DNA from: Calditrichota bacterium
GTDB lineage: Bacteria; Calditrichota; Calditrichia; Calditrichales; Calditrichaceae
Direction: 5' to 3'
DNA: 64,000 nt
Assembly: GCA_003854985.1 (NCBI GenBank)
Contig: RQOG01000061.1
Span: 19,227 to 83,226 of the forward strand
The notes under the pieces are model-generated. The model searched no databases and was not told where the DNA came from. It saw only the letters and a list, made by a program, of their open reading frames with translations. Made by a program: the position numbers and the translations under genes. Shown in pieces: positions 8,167 to 18,012 of this stretch (the stretch's first letter is position 1; each line of letters opens with the position of its first letter).

Positions 8167-9702
8167 ATGCGGACACCTGAACGTTTTCTTCTTGTTATTT
8201 TCGGAGGTTCAGGGGACCTGACCTCCCGGAAATTAATCCCCTCCATTTACAGTCTTTTCAGACAAAATCTTTTACCGGATCAATTCGGCATTTTAGGATT
8301 GGGAAGAAAGGATTTTAACGACGATAGTTACCGCCGGCATTTACGGAATGGCATTAAAGCGGTCGGATACAGGCGTCAGGAGGATGAAGAAAAATGCAAC
8401 AATTTTCTAAAGTCAGTTTTTTATCACCGGTTCGATATGGGAAAAGATGATGATTATCCCGGTTTAAAAAAGCGGATAGAAGAAACGGAAAAACGACAAC
8501 ATATCGATGGCAATTATATGTTCTACCTGGCCGTTCCTTCCGAATATTATATACCGATTACAACCAACCTGGCCCGGCATAATCTGCACAAAGCACCGGA
8601 TAAAGACAACTGGCGCCGGGTGATCATCGAAAAGCCCTTTGGTAGTGATTTACAAACAGCCAAAGACCTCAACCGGCATTTATCAGGCATTTTTAATGAA
8701 GAGCAGGTATTCAGAATCGATCATTACCTGGGTAAGGAAACCGTACAGAATATTCTGGCCTTTCGTTTTGCCAACGGTATTTTTGAACCCTTGTGGAATC
8801 AAAACTATATCCATCATATTGAGATCACTGCGGCGGAAAATTCAGGCATCGAAGATCGCGGCGGTTATTATGATTCCGCCGGCGCCCTGCGGGATATGGT
8901 ACAAAATCATCTGTTGCAGATTGCCGCCATTGTGGCCATGGAGCCTCCCGCCCTGTTTAATGAAAAAGCGGTGCGCGATGAAAAAATGAAAGTATTTCAG
9001 TCTTTCCGGCCGCTTACTAACGAAGATACCCGGAATTCTGTCATCAGGGGTCAGTATATCGAATCCCGGGTACGCGGGAAAATGGTTAAAAGCTACCGGC
9101 AGGAAAAAAGTATCCCCGCCGATTCGATGACCGAAACTTTTGTTGCCGTAAAATGTTACATTGACAACTGGCGCTGGAACGGTGTACCATTTTTTGTTCG
9201 CACCGGCAAAAGATTGCCGGCAAGAGTGACCGAAGTAATTGTGCACTTCAAAAAAACGCCCCATCATTTATTTAAAATGATTGCGGATAATTTAATAATC
9301 GAGAATCAACTGATTCTTAGAATTCAACCGGACGAGGGAATATTATTGAATTTCGGAATGAAAATGCCCGGCGCAGGTTTTAAAATTAAAAAAGTCGGCA
9401 TGGATTTTCATTATTCCGATCTCGCCGAATCCACTATTCCCGAAGCCTATGAAAGACTTTTATTAGATGCTTTTGCAGGCGATAACACGTTATATGCCCG
9501 GGCTGACGCGGTGGAAGAATCCTGGAAAATTATCGATCCTATTATTTCTGCGTGGGAAAATGATCCTGAAATTAAATTATACGGTTACCCGGCGGGAACA
9601 TGGGGACCGAAAGAAGCCAGAAATCTATTTGATGATCCTTCCATGGACTGGCGTTATCCCTGTAAAAACCTGACCGGGGAAGAAACCTATTGTGAATTAT
9701 AA
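8167..9702 (+). CDS. zwf: Glucose-6-phosphate 1-dehydrogenase
   Basis: A 511-residue enzyme of usual length that oxidises glucose 6-phosphate to 6-phosphogluconolactone with NAD(P)+, the first step of the oxidative pentose phosphate or Entner-Doudoroff route. The nucleotide-binding motif is GGSGDLTSRK (residues 13-22). The substrate-binding, catalytic signature is RIDHYLGKE (183-191), with the conserved EKPFG motif just before it. An SD AGGA lies 8 bases before the ATG. The next gene, pgl, begins within about 20 bp and catalyses the next step, so the two form an operon. Confidence 0.97.
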   Translation: MRTPERFLLVIFGGSGDLTSRKLIPSIYSLFRQNLLPDQFGILGLGRKDFNDDSYRRHLRNGIKAVGYRRQEDEEKCNNFLKSVFYHRFDMGKDDDYPGLKKRIEETEKRQHIDGNYMFYLAVPSEYYIPITTNLARHNLHKAPDKDNWRRVIIEKPFGSDLQTAKDLNRHLSGIFNEEQVFRIDHYLGKETVQNILAFRFANGIFEPLWNQNYIHHIEITAAENSGIEDRGGYYDSAGALRDMVQNHLLQIAAIVAMEPPALFNEKAVRDEKMKVFQSFRPLTNEDTRNSVIRGQYIESRVRGKMVKSYRQEKSIPADSMTETFVAVKCYIDNWRWNGVPFFVRTGKRLPARVTEVIVHFKKTPHHLFKMIADNLIIENQLILRIQPDEGILLNFGMKMPGAGFKIKKVGMDFHYSDLAESTIPEAYERLLLDAFAGDNTLYARADAVEESWKIIDPIISAWENDPEIKLYGYPAGTWGPKEARNLFDDPSMDWRYPCKNLTGEETYCEL

Positions 9703-9723
9703 GTGAGTTTATTCGGGATAGTT

Positions 9724-10452
9724 ATGAGTGATTCAAATATACATGTATTTGAAAATCAACAGGCATTAGTCAGAGCCATTGGCCGCCAGTTTTTAAAATA
9801 TGCCGCCCAGGCCTCAGAACAGCAGAAACCTGTTTATACCGCCTTGTCCGGCGGAACTACGCCGAAAGCGTTATTTGAGCATCTGGCCTGGCGCGGTCAA
9901 CAGGTAGACTGGCAGAATTTTCATTTTTACTGGGTCGATGAACGGTGCGTTCGACCGGGGCATGAAGAAAGTAATTTTGGTATGGCCGAACAATTATTTT
10001 TTTCAAAAATCAAAATCCCCGCGGTTAACCTGCATCGAATCCGGGGAGAATCGGATCCGGAAACTGAAGTAGAACGGTATACCCGGGAAATTGAACAGCA
10101 TGTGGAAAAAATATCCGGCTGGCCGGTGTTTGACTGGATATTACTCGGATTGGGCGAAGACGGCCATACCGCTTCCCTGTTTCCCGGCGATGACAAAGCG
10201 CTCGATGCGCAGAGTATCTGTGTAACGGCAAAACATCCGCATAGCGGACAAAACCGGATTTCATTGACCCTGCCGGTGATCAACAGAGCCAGGCATATTT
10301 CCTTTATGGTCAGCGGAACGGAGAAAGCGAAAATAGCTGATCGGGTCATAAAATATAATCATCAAAACCCTGATCTGCCGGCCGCCAGAGTAAAGCCGAT
10401 GGAAGGCATTATAGAGTGGTATCTGGATGCACGGGCCGCTTCCCTGCTCTGA
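9724..10452 (+). CDS. pgl: 6-phosphogluconolactonase
   Basis: A 242-residue cytosolic hydrolase (SugarP isomerase-like / DevB family) that opens 6-phosphogluconolactone to 6-phosphogluconate. Recognisable blocks are ALSGGTTPKALFEHL, FYWVDERCVRPGHEESNFGM and LGLGEDGHTASLFPG. I chose the ATG at 9724 because GGGA precedes it at good spacing and the N-terminus then fits the family; a GTG at 9703, touching the zwf stop, would add seven residues. It lies directly after zwf in the same operon. Confidence 0.95.
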   Translation: MSDSNIHVFENQQALVRAIGRQFLKYAAQASEQQKPVYTALSGGTTPKALFEHLAWRGQQVDWQNFHFYWVDERCVRPGHEESNFGMAEQLFFSKIKIPAVNLHRIRGESDPETEVERYTREIEQHVEKISGWPVFDWILLGLGEDGHTASLFPGDDKALDAQSICVTAKHPHSGQNRISLTLPVINRARHISFMVSGTEKAKIADRVIKYNHQNPDLPAARVKPMEGIIEWYLDARAASLL

Positions 10453-10498
10453 ATAGCTTTCTTTTGGATATACATTTAAATATTATCAAAAAGGAAAA

Positions 10499-11305
10499 AT
10501 GATGAACGATCTGCAGAAGAACATCACCTTGTCCCTGGACGGAGAACAGACGGAATTATTTAACTACTTCCCCTATCTGATGCAGGATTTATGGGAAATC
10601 GGTTCTTCACCGGAACAAATAATAAAACTGATGTGTGAGCATGGTCTGGATAAACCAACCATACGAATACTCGATCTGGGCTGCGGGAAAGGTTCCATAT
10701 CTGTCAGAATCGCCAAAGAATTCGGCTGCCGGGTGCACGGCATCGACGGTATGGAAGCATTCATTGATGAGGCCAGACAATGGGCGGTAAAATACCAGGT
10801 GGACCATTTATGCCGGTTTGAAGCCGGCGATATCAGGGAAGCGGTTAAAAAACTGCATAACTATGATATCGCCATTCTTGGCTCCATCGGTCCGGTTCTG
10901 GGCAATGTCCGGGAGACCCTGGAAAAAACAGGCGCCTGTCTGAAACCGGATGGTTATATCATTCTTGATGACGGATATTTTCCCGACGGATATGCCGCAA
11001 ATGAGGAAGACATTCCGCCCCGAAGCGTTTATTTTTCTCAGATTAATCAGGCCGGATTTGAGACGGTGGCCGAATATATTCCCGATGATGATGATATGAA
11101 ATCGTCCGATGCGTTTATTTATCACCATATAGAAAAAAGAGCGCAGGAATTAATCCGCGAATATCCGCAGTATGAACTATTGTTCGAAAACTACCTTAAA
11201 AGCCAGAGAGAAGAAAACGAACGACTGGAAAATGAAATTATATGTTCCTTGTTATTGCTGAAAAGAAATAAATCATTGAACATTAATTATTATCGATATT
11301 GTTAA
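10499..11305 (+). CDS. SAM-dependent class I methyltransferase
   Basis: A 268-residue protein with a Rossmann-type methyltransferase fold. Motif I is ILDLGCGKGSISVRIAKEFG (about residues 57-76), the acidic residue after strand 2 lies in GCRVHGIDG, and the post-motif region includes EAGDIREAV and DIAILGSIG. The substrate is unknown. Two adjacent ATG codons at 10499 and 10502 follow AAAAGGAAAA; either may be used. The gene lies 46 bp after pgl and may be in the same transcript. The last residues (NKSLNINYYRYC) are odd and basic, possibly a slightly extended C-terminus. Confidence 0.85.
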   Translation: MMNDLQKNITLSLDGEQTELFNYFPYLMQDLWEIGSSPEQIIKLMCEHGLDKPTIRILDLGCGKGSISVRIAKEFGCRVHGIDGMEAFIDEARQWAVKYQVDHLCRFEAGDIREAVKKLHNYDIAILGSIGPVLGNVRETLEKTGACLKPDGYIILDDGYFPDGYAANEEDIPPRSVYFSQINQAGFETVAEYIPDDDDMKSSDAFIYHHIEKRAQELIREYPQYELLFENYLKSQREENERLENEIICSLLLLKRNKSLNINYYRYC

Positions 11306-11468
11306 GGTAAGGATAAAGATTTCCATATTTCCCCTGCGGGATAAAAATATTGGCGGTGAACATTGATATTATCCCCGAGCTTTGTCCGCGCTTTTAATGT
11401 ATTGTCCTTTCAGGGGATGATTTTATTTCCGAATAATTATATTGGTGTCTTCGCCATTGAATCTTTTT

Positions 11469-12986
11469 TTACTCACCAAGACGCCGCAGTTCCTTTTCCG
11501 CCTGTAATTTTAAACGAAATGAATCCGTATCCATGGCTTCTGTGTAATGCGTTCGGGCCAGCGCTTTATTACCGGCATCGCGATAGGTATGGGCAAGATA
11601 AAAATGCGTCCAGGAAATCAGCCATTCCGGCTCTTCAATACCCGAATTCAGAACAAGATGAAACGCCTTTTTTGCATCCTCGTATTTTTTCTTTTGTAGA
11701 TAAATTTTTCCGTAATAATGATGAATTTTACCTTCCGTAACCTTCTTTTCATCACCGGATCGATTTTTCAGCCCGGCCATGAGTTCATCTAATAAAGCTT
11801 TTGCCCGATCAGGCTGATTGTTATTGGTATAATTTTCAGCGATAATCATTTTTATATCTTCGGGAGAATAAGGATTTTCCAGTCTTTCCTGCGCTTCTCC
11901 ATAAGACCATTCGCTGTAATTTTCTTCAATCTGTTTGTAATATTTAACCGCTTCTTCCCTGTTGCCGGTAATTTCCAAAGTTCTGCCTAAGTTTAACAGA
12001 CAGTTTGAATAAAACCAAGACCGGTCTTCTTCTTTCTCTTTGCTGTTTTCGATAACCTCTTTATAATATTTAACGGCTTCCTTAAACTGATTTCTCTTAA
12101 AATAGATCTCGCCGGAATGAAACAAGGCCTGGTTGGTAATAAGCTGAAAGTCCGGATCCCTGTTCTTTAAGATTTCATTAAAGATTTCCAGAGCCTGATC
12201 ATCCAGGCCCATATGGGCATAAACCCAGCCAATGGATATTTTAAAGGCAGAATTATTGGGATACTGGCGGTTAAGTTCTTCGACCAACACCAAAGCTTTT
12301 TCATATTCATGCTCAAGGCGCATATAAATGGTGCTTAAAAAAATCCGGGCTTCATTATTGGTCAGAAGGCCTTTATCAACGGCTAAATGCAATTCCCGGA
12401 GACCCTGTTCTTTTTCGCCTTCAATACCTAACAGAAAAGAGAATATTTTAAGAAATCGGGGAACGGTTGCCGCATAGTAGTGATAGATGCCCAATCCCAG
12501 GTAAGCATCGTAATACTGTGGATTGATTTCCACCAAATCTTCCAGATAGTTTTTACCTTTCTTCCCATTCCAGTAGGCGCTCCAGTAATTTCTTTTGATG
12601 GCGTAATAACGGCCGAGATTCCCGTAAATGCCGCCCAGATAAAACAAACCATCCTGATCATTTTTATTTTTTTCATGATATTTTTCCGCAATTTCCGCGG
12701 CATGCAGGGAAACGGCTTCGAATTCATCCCCCAATTCTTCGGACCGGAAATTCCTGGTAAATTTCCAGAATAAAACCGCCGTCTTCATAAAATACCCGCT
12801 TGGATGAGATGGATCCCTGGCAATTAATTTATCAAACTGCCGAACCGCTTCGTCGAATTTCATATTGAAGGTAAAATCTAATCCTTTTGTAATCAGCGTA
12901 TCAATGGTTACGGCTTTTACCGATGAAACGGAGAGACAGAAGAATAAAATCATTAAATAGCTAAGTCTTATTATCATACCAGGCAT
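11469..12986 (-). CDS. Secreted TPR-repeat protein
   Basis: A 505-residue protein with an N-terminal signal peptide (IRLSYLMILFFCLSVSSVKA), so probably periplasmic. Tetratricopeptide repeats cover most of the length, for example FDEAVRQFDKLIARDPSHPS (near 40-60), YEKALVLVEELNRQYPNNSA, FKEAVKYYKEVIENSKEKEE and YEDAKKAFHLVLNSGIEEPE. TPR arrays are protein-protein scaffolds; no catalytic domain is visible. A second in-frame ATG lies three codons in and could be the true start. It is transcribed divergently from the CsgG-like lipoprotein gene and tail to tail with the methyltransferase gene. Confidence 0.8.
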   Translation of the reverse strand: MPGMIIRLSYLMILFFCLSVSSVKAVTIDTLITKGLDFTFNMKFDEAVRQFDKLIARDPSHPSGYFMKTAVLFWKFTRNFRSEELGDEFEAVSLHAAEIAEKYHEKNKNDQDGLFYLGGIYGNLGRYYAIKRNYWSAYWNGKKGKNYLEDLVEINPQYYDAYLGLGIYHYYAATVPRFLKIFSFLLGIEGEKEQGLRELHLAVDKGLLTNNEARIFLSTIYMRLEHEYEKALVLVEELNRQYPNNSAFKISIGWVYAHMGLDDQALEIFNEILKNRDPDFQLITNQALFHSGEIYFKRNQFKEAVKYYKEVIENSKEKEEDRSWFYSNCLLNLGRTLEITGNREEAVKYYKQIEENYSEWSYGEAQERLENPYSPEDIKMIIAENYTNNNQPDRAKALLDELMAGLKNRSGDEKKVTEGKIHHYYGKIYLQKKKYEDAKKAFHLVLNSGIEEPEWLISWTHFYLAHTYRDAGNKALARTHYTEAMDTDSFRLKLQAEKELRRLGE

Positions 12987-13221
12987 TCCAGTTGTTATCC
13001 TGTTCTGTTTTGTCAGGCTAATTTATACAGTTCCCTTCACAAACCAAAATCAAATACTATATTAATTGAACGGCAAAATTAAATCATTTATTCGCTTAAA
13101 GAAAGTAAAGGTTCAGGAAATTTAGAAACTCCTTGTATTACTGCTGATTAATTCATATAATTACGGACATTATCGGTATAATTTGCTGATTTATTCGTTC
13201 AGACGAACATGGAGAAACCGC

Positions 13222-14343
13222 ATGTCAGAGCCATTGATAAAAAAAGTCTTTTCCCGTTCGGGTATGTTTTCTTTATTGGTTTTATCATTGATATCCCTGT
13301 ATTGTTCGGGATGTTCACCCAGGCATATTATACCTCCCAATCAGCCTGATTATGGCTCCAAACATGCCGATTTTTCCGATGTTGAATTATTCCTGACCAA
13401 ATTCAATGTTATCAATAAAAGCAACAAAGACAACGACCGCGATGTGTATCTGCTGCGCAGCGGATTTATTTCTTATATCGAAGCGCAGAATAAATTTAAA
13501 CGGGTATACGATTCCGAACAGACCATAAGAATGCCCGAGAGCAACCGCTACCTCTTGCTGGAAATCAATATTGATCCGTCCTATTCCAAATGGCGCACCT
13601 GGCTGCTCGATCTTCCCTTTTTCTATCCCGCGTTAGGCATATGGCCGCTTACGCCCATGTGGGGCACGGCGAAGGTATCCGTCTCCGCCCGTTTAATAGG
13701 CGCAGACGAGCAGGTTATAGATGCCACATCAATGGATGAAGAAGACGGTTATTTCGTTTTATTTTATTCATGGTACAGGCCGGGCATTATAGAAGACGCC
13801 CTGCAGACTTGCTATGAAAATGTTTTTAAAAAACTCAGCAAAAAATTAAGCGAAAACCGCAATGCCATAATCGCTTATATCGATAACCTGCCCGTTCAAT
13901 ACCCCGCACGCAAATCGGATCAGCTTGTATTTGTTAAAAATGATCAGGCTTCGAGTATTGCCATTCTGGAGTTGGATGGTATCGGTATCGCCGAACCGGA
14001 CGCTTTTGCCTTAAGCAACCGGCTGATCACGGAAGTCTTTAAGACCGGTTATTTTAATGTCCTGGAACGGGAAAAAATGAATGAAATCCTGAAGGAACAG
14101 GGTTTTCAAATGTCGGGCTGCACCTCTTCCGAATGTATGGTTCAGGCCGGAAAACTGCTTAATGTCCAGCAGATACTCGGCGGCAGCGTCAGCAAGGTCG
14201 GAGGTTACTATTCCGTCGAACTCAGACTGATTGATGTGGAATCCGGACAGATTTTAAAAGTCTCCAACGAAGATGTGCAGGGTAATATTGAAGATGTGCT
14301 GATACAAGGTCTAAAACAGGCGGTATATAAACTGATTCAGTAA
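13222..14343 (+). CDS. Lipoprotein with C-terminal CsgG-like domain
   Basis: A 373-residue protein. The ATG at 13222 is preferred because GGAG lies 7 bases upstream; the longer frame from 13183 lacks an SD. The N-terminus is a lipoprotein signal (LVLSLISLYCSGC). Residues to about 240 are unique, with aromatic-rich segments (DLPFFYPALGIWPLTPMWG). The C-terminal ~130 residues follow the CsgG/FlgO-type fold: SSIAILELDGIGIAEPDAFA, VLEREKMNEILKEQGFQ, LLNVQQILGGSVSKVGG and LRLIDVESGQILK. Such proteins sense or form outer-membrane export complexes. It stands alone, followed about 110 bp later by the potassium channel gene. Confidence 0.75.
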   Translation: MSEPLIKKVFSRSGMFSLLVLSLISLYCSGCSPRHIIPPNQPDYGSKHADFSDVELFLTKFNVINKSNKDNDRDVYLLRSGFISYIEAQNKFKRVYDSEQTIRMPESNRYLLLEINIDPSYSKWRTWLLDLPFFYPALGIWPLTPMWGTAKVSVSARLIGADEQVIDATSMDEEDGYFVLFYSWYRPGIIEDALQTCYENVFKKLSKKLSENRNAIIAYIDNLPVQYPARKSDQLVFVKNDQASSIAILELDGIGIAEPDAFALSNRLITEVFKTGYFNVLEREKMNEILKEQGFQMSGCTSSECMVQAGKLLNVQQILGGSVSKVGGYYSVELRLIDVESGQILKVSNEDVQGNIEDVLIQGLKQAVYKLIQ

Positions 14344-14453
14344 TTCTCAGTATTTCTGTTAAAATTCTTATTATTAAATTTAATAAAATCGTATATTGAG
14401 ACGGTTTTATTAGATACCGATTACAATCAAAACAATTAACCAGCGGACGCAGG

Positions 14454-16118
14454 ATGCAATCACTTACCGGGCAGTTATATCATTTTTTTAAGAACCGGAT
14501 AAGCCAAAGAAATTTGAAACTACTTATATCATTTGTTATCAATCTATCCGGCCTAATCATTTTTAACGTTATCCTCTTTATTTATCTGATGAAATTAGAA
14601 GGACAGGATTATAGTTTCTGGAATGGTCTGTACTGGATTCTGACTATTTTTACAACTCTGGGATTAGGCGATATTGTATTCACATCGACTTTGGGTCACC
14701 TTTTTACCATATGGGTATTAATCAGCGGAATGACGGCTTTGTTTGTATTGACGCCCTATGTTCTATATCAATTCTTTCAATCAGAAACCAGGGCGCCGCG
14801 TAATTTATATTCGGGAACTAAGAACCATATAATCGTTATCGGTTACAACATGATAACCCAGGCCTTAATTGACTATTTTATGAGAACCGGACAATCTTAT
14901 GTTTTAATTATTTCCGAGCTTAAAGAGGGTCTTCAGCTTCATGATAAGGATCTGTGTGTTGTTGTTGGAGATATATATGATGCCGAAACCTATAAAAATG
15001 TCCGGATTGACCATGGTATAATGGCCGTCGCGGCAGGCAATGATATGGCCAATTCGAATATAGCATTAACCATCAGAGAAACCAATGAAACCATTCCAAT
15101 CATAGCCACATCATCTCCCGGACAGGAAAAAATTTTAAAAGCCGCCGGCTGTACCTATGTAATTCCACTGGATATGATGATTGGTAAAAGTCTGACCAGA
15201 AGAATACTCACGGGCAATGCCATTGCCCATCCGGTTGGCGTATTTGAGAAATTTATAATCGCTGAATCCTCGATGGTGAATACGCCGGTTATCGGCAAAA
15301 CATTAAAGGAAGCCAATTTACGGGAAATTTGCGGGATTAATGTAATTGGAATCTGGGACAGAGGCCGGTACCATCATGCCGGAGCAGATACCATAATCAG
15401 GAAAAATTCTATTCTCGTGCTGGCCGGCACCAGAGATCAAATTGATACCTATAACGCCTTATTTTGCATTTATAATGTCAGCGATCCGGCGGTAGTAATA
15501 ATCGGCGCTGAAAACGTAAGCGCTTCCGTGGCAAAGGAGCTTGAAAAAAGACAAATTAATTATGAAATCCTTGATATTCCTCTTATAGACTCAGGATCAG
15601 GAAATGAAAAACAGAACCAGGTTTTTGAACTCGAAAAAATGTTACAACAAATAAAAATAAAGAAATTAAACACCGCGATTATTACTACGGAAAACGATGA
15701 TATTAATATTTTTCTAACTCTGAGTCTGCGTGAACTGCGGCCCGATATTCAGATTATCAGCCGGACGATTTCAGAAATGAATGTATCAACATTATACAGG
15801 GCCGGCGCAGATTTTGTGATTTCTTATGCGACCCTGGGCGCCAGCGCCATAGCCAACATCATTCGCGGCGGCGATTTACTGATCCTTACGGAAGGATTGA
15901 ATATTCTCAAACTGGATACGCCTGCTAAACTAGCCGGAAAAAAGATTATGGAAAGCGCTATCCGCCAAAAGACCGGATGCAGTATTATTGCCATTCAATA
16001 CGATGACTCTTTTTTAGTTAATCCCGGGCCGGAAGAAATTCTGCCTAAAAAAAGTAAAATTTTCATTATAGGAAACATAGAAGCGGAAAAAGAATTTTAT
16101 AAATATTTTAAAAACTAA
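14454..16118 (+). CDS. Two-TM potassium channel with two RCK (TrkA-N/TrkA-C) units
   Basis: A 554-residue membrane protein. TM1 spans about 22-46, the pore helix and filter 55-75, and TM2 80-108. The filter reads TTLGLGD (67-73) where classical K+ channels have T-V-G-Y-G-D; similar filters occur in bacterial TrkA-linked channels. The first RCK nucleotide-binding domain starts at NHIIVIGYNMITQALIDYF, the second near PAVVIIGAENVSASVAKELE, each followed by a TrkA_C-like segment (GKTLKEANL... and GKKIMESAIRQKTGCSIIAI). RCK domains gate the pore with nucleotides or Ca2+. A small membrane protein gene follows 14 bp downstream, probably in the same operon. Confidence 0.9.
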   Translation: MQSLTGQLYHFFKNRISQRNLKLLISFVINLSGLIIFNVILFIYLMKLEGQDYSFWNGLYWILTIFTTLGLGDIVFTSTLGHLFTIWVLISGMTALFVLTPYVLYQFFQSETRAPRNLYSGTKNHIIVIGYNMITQALIDYFMRTGQSYVLIISELKEGLQLHDKDLCVVVGDIYDAETYKNVRIDHGIMAVAAGNDMANSNIALTIRETNETIPIIATSSPGQEKILKAAGCTYVIPLDMMIGKSLTRRILTGNAIAHPVGVFEKFIIAESSMVNTPVIGKTLKEANLREICGINVIGIWDRGRYHHAGADTIIRKNSILVLAGTRDQIDTYNALFCIYNVSDPAVVIIGAENVSASVAKELEKRQINYEILDIPLIDSGSGNEKQNQVFELEKMLQQIKIKKLNTAIITTENDDINIFLTLSLRELRPDIQIISRTISEMNVSTLYRAGADFVISYATLGASAIANIIRGGDLLILTEGLNILKLDTPAKLAGKKIMESAIRQKTGCSIIAIQYDDSFLVNPGPEEILPKKSKIFIIGNIEAEKEFYKYFKN

Positions 16119-16132
16119 AAACGATATCATTT

Positions 16133-16711
16133 ATGAAACCGATGGAAAAATATCTGGCAATTTTCCTGCTTTTAACCGGTTCCGCCATTATAGTAATCCG
16201 GGCTATTTTATTAATTGCAGGAAAAACAGATGATCTAACAATAAACCTGGCAGGCTTTCTTTGCCAATGGCTGTCGGACATAATATTACTTGTCCTAAGT
16301 TTTAGTTGCGCCCTTTTACTGTTAAGGAAGAAGTTAAAAATCAAATTAGTCGTCTTTTTAAATCTAGGATTGCTTTTATGCTCGACCTTTCTTGCGCTGA
16401 ATAATTATGCCGTCGTCGTATCTGAACCGGTTATATCAGCGATTATACTTCTTTTATTCCTGTGCGGTCTGTTCTTTACAATAAAGGCGCTGCAACAGTA
16501 TTATGTAATTGGTATGTCCAGAGGACAGGGTAAATTATTCAATTACCTGTTTCTGTTTTCGGGCATTATGATATATTATCTGCTCAATCTTACGGGTAAT
16601 CATCTGCAAAACGGGCAGACAGGATATTTGATCACGGATGTATTTATCCTGGTCAATCTAATTTATTTTTCCATAGCGGGACTGAAAAAAGCCGCTTTTA
16701 CCATTGGCTGA
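16133..16711 (+). CDS. Small multi-spanning membrane protein, unknown
   Basis: A 192-residue protein made almost entirely of hydrophobic helices, about six, for example YLAIFLLLTGSAIIVIRAIL, WLSDIILLVLSFSCALLLL, FLNLGLLLCSTFLAL, ISAIILLLFLCGLFF and LFNYLFLFSGIMIYYLL. No conserved family motif is recognised. An ATG three codons downstream is an alternative start. Its position 14 bp after the channel gene suggests cotranscription and perhaps a role with that channel; this is inference only. Confidence 0.6.
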   Translation: MKPMEKYLAIFLLLTGSAIIVIRAILLIAGKTDDLTINLAGFLCQWLSDIILLVLSFSCALLLLRKKLKIKLVVFLNLGLLLCSTFLALNNYAVVVSEPVISAIILLLFLCGLFFTIKALQQYYVIGMSRGQGKLFNYLFLFSGIMIYYLLNLTGNHLQNGQTGYLITDVFILVNLIYFSIAGLKKAAFTIG

Positions 16712-16790
16712 ACATATTTTTTCCGCGTTTGGCAAATATTTTTTCTGTTTATTCAGTTGATATATATAAATCGAAAAACCGGAGCAAAAT

Positions 16791-17753
16791 ATGAGTAACC
16801 TTAATAATACATCAAATAAAGTTTTAGTTGTCGGCGCGGGTGCGGTAGGCTCTACTTTCTGCTATGCCCTGGCCCAGAGCGGACTGGCCAATGAGATTGT
16901 GTTAATCGATAAAAATATGAATCTGGCCCGCGGTCAGGCGCTTGACCTGGTTCACGGTCAGCCGTTTTTTCCCAACGTGGACATCCGGACGGGCACGCCG
17001 GCCGATTATAAGGACGCCAGTGTCATTGTTATTACCGCCGGAGCGGCGCAGAAACCGGGAGAAACCCGCTTACAGCTTCTGCAGAAAAATACCGCGATCA
17101 TGATAAGCATTGTGGATGAAATTAACGGTCAGAATTCACAGGCGGTATTGTTGATTGTCAGTAATCCCGTTGATATTCTTACCCATGTGGCTTTAAAACA
17201 TTCGGGTTGGCCGAAAGGGCGGATTATCGGATCGGGCACGGTTTTGGACAGCGCCCGGCTGCGGCATCTTTTAAGCCGCCATTGCAGTGTGGACGTACAT
17301 AATACTCATGCTTACATTTTAGGCGAACACGGCGATAGTGAATTTGCGGCCTGGTCCATGACTAATATCGCCGGAATTCCCATCAGGGCATTCTGTGCGT
17401 CCTGCGGTCGGTGCGCAGACTGGAAAAAGGAACTGGATGATATCGAAACCGCCGTAAGAAAATCCGCCTATCATATTATTGATTATAAAGGCGCCACCTG
17501 TTTTGGCGTGGGCATGGCCCTGGTGCGTATTGTTTCCGCCATCCTGAGAAAACAGCGCAGCGTATTAACCGTTTCCACTTATCTGGACGGGGAATTCGGG
17601 TTAAGCGGGCTTTGCCTGAGCGTTCCGGCAATTGTCACAGAAAACGGCGCGGAAAAAATCATGAATATTAATCTTACCACGGAAGAAATGCAGGCCCTGA
17701 ACCGCTCGGCGGAAATATTGAAGGAATCCATGGCCCTGCTGGAACATAAATAA
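16791..17753 (+). CDS. ldh: L-lactate dehydrogenase
   Basis: A 320-residue NAD-dependent enzyme interconverting pyruvate and L-lactate. Rossmann motif VVGAGAVGSTFCYAL is near residues 13-27. The specificity loop reads AGAAQKPGETRL, with Gln as in lactate rather than malate dehydrogenases. SNPVDILTHVALKHSGWP follows, and the catalytic histidine lies in GEHGDSEFAAWS. The region EHG...CASCGRCADW carries two extra cysteines not usual in the family. AGCAAAAT upstream gives only a weak SD. It is the last conserved-looking gene before the AT-rich accessory island. Confidence 0.93.
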   Translation: MSNLNNTSNKVLVVGAGAVGSTFCYALAQSGLANEIVLIDKNMNLARGQALDLVHGQPFFPNVDIRTGTPADYKDASVIVITAGAAQKPGETRLQLLQKNTAIMISIVDEINGQNSQAVLLIVSNPVDILTHVALKHSGWPKGRIIGSGTVLDSARLRHLLSRHCSVDVHNTHAYILGEHGDSEFAAWSMTNIAGIPIRAFCASCGRCADWKKELDDIETAVRKSAYHIIDYKGATCFGVGMALVRIVSAILRKQRSVLTVSTYLDGEFGLSGLCLSVPAIVTENGAEKIMNINLTTEEMQALNRSAEILKESMALLEHK

Positions 17754-17756
17754 AGA

Positions 17757-18012
17757 TCAATAACGAATACCGAATATCCAATGATGATGTTAGAAATAAC
17801 CAGAACCAATCGTGTTCGTTGATCGTCATCGTTATCGTAATCGGCTGTTCATCTCCGGCAAAAATTCTTCCCTGATCAGCGTTCGGCATTTGATATTTGA
17901 AATTAAAAGATGCTTGTCGAATATCGATTAGCTAATAATGATTTCAGATTTAAACAGACCTCATCGTGTTAGTTTATCGTACATGTCATCGTAATCGCTA
18001 TCGGGATCGGAT
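17757..18012 (+). repeat. Dispersed intergenic repeat, copy A
   Basis: This stretch contains AATACCGAATATCCAATGATG, then TCGTCATCGTTATCGTAATC, then CGGCATTTGATATTTGAAAT, then GAATATCGATTAGCTAATAA. Variants of each recur in copies B to F. It starts a few bases after the ldh stop. No coding potential. Confidence 0.8.
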
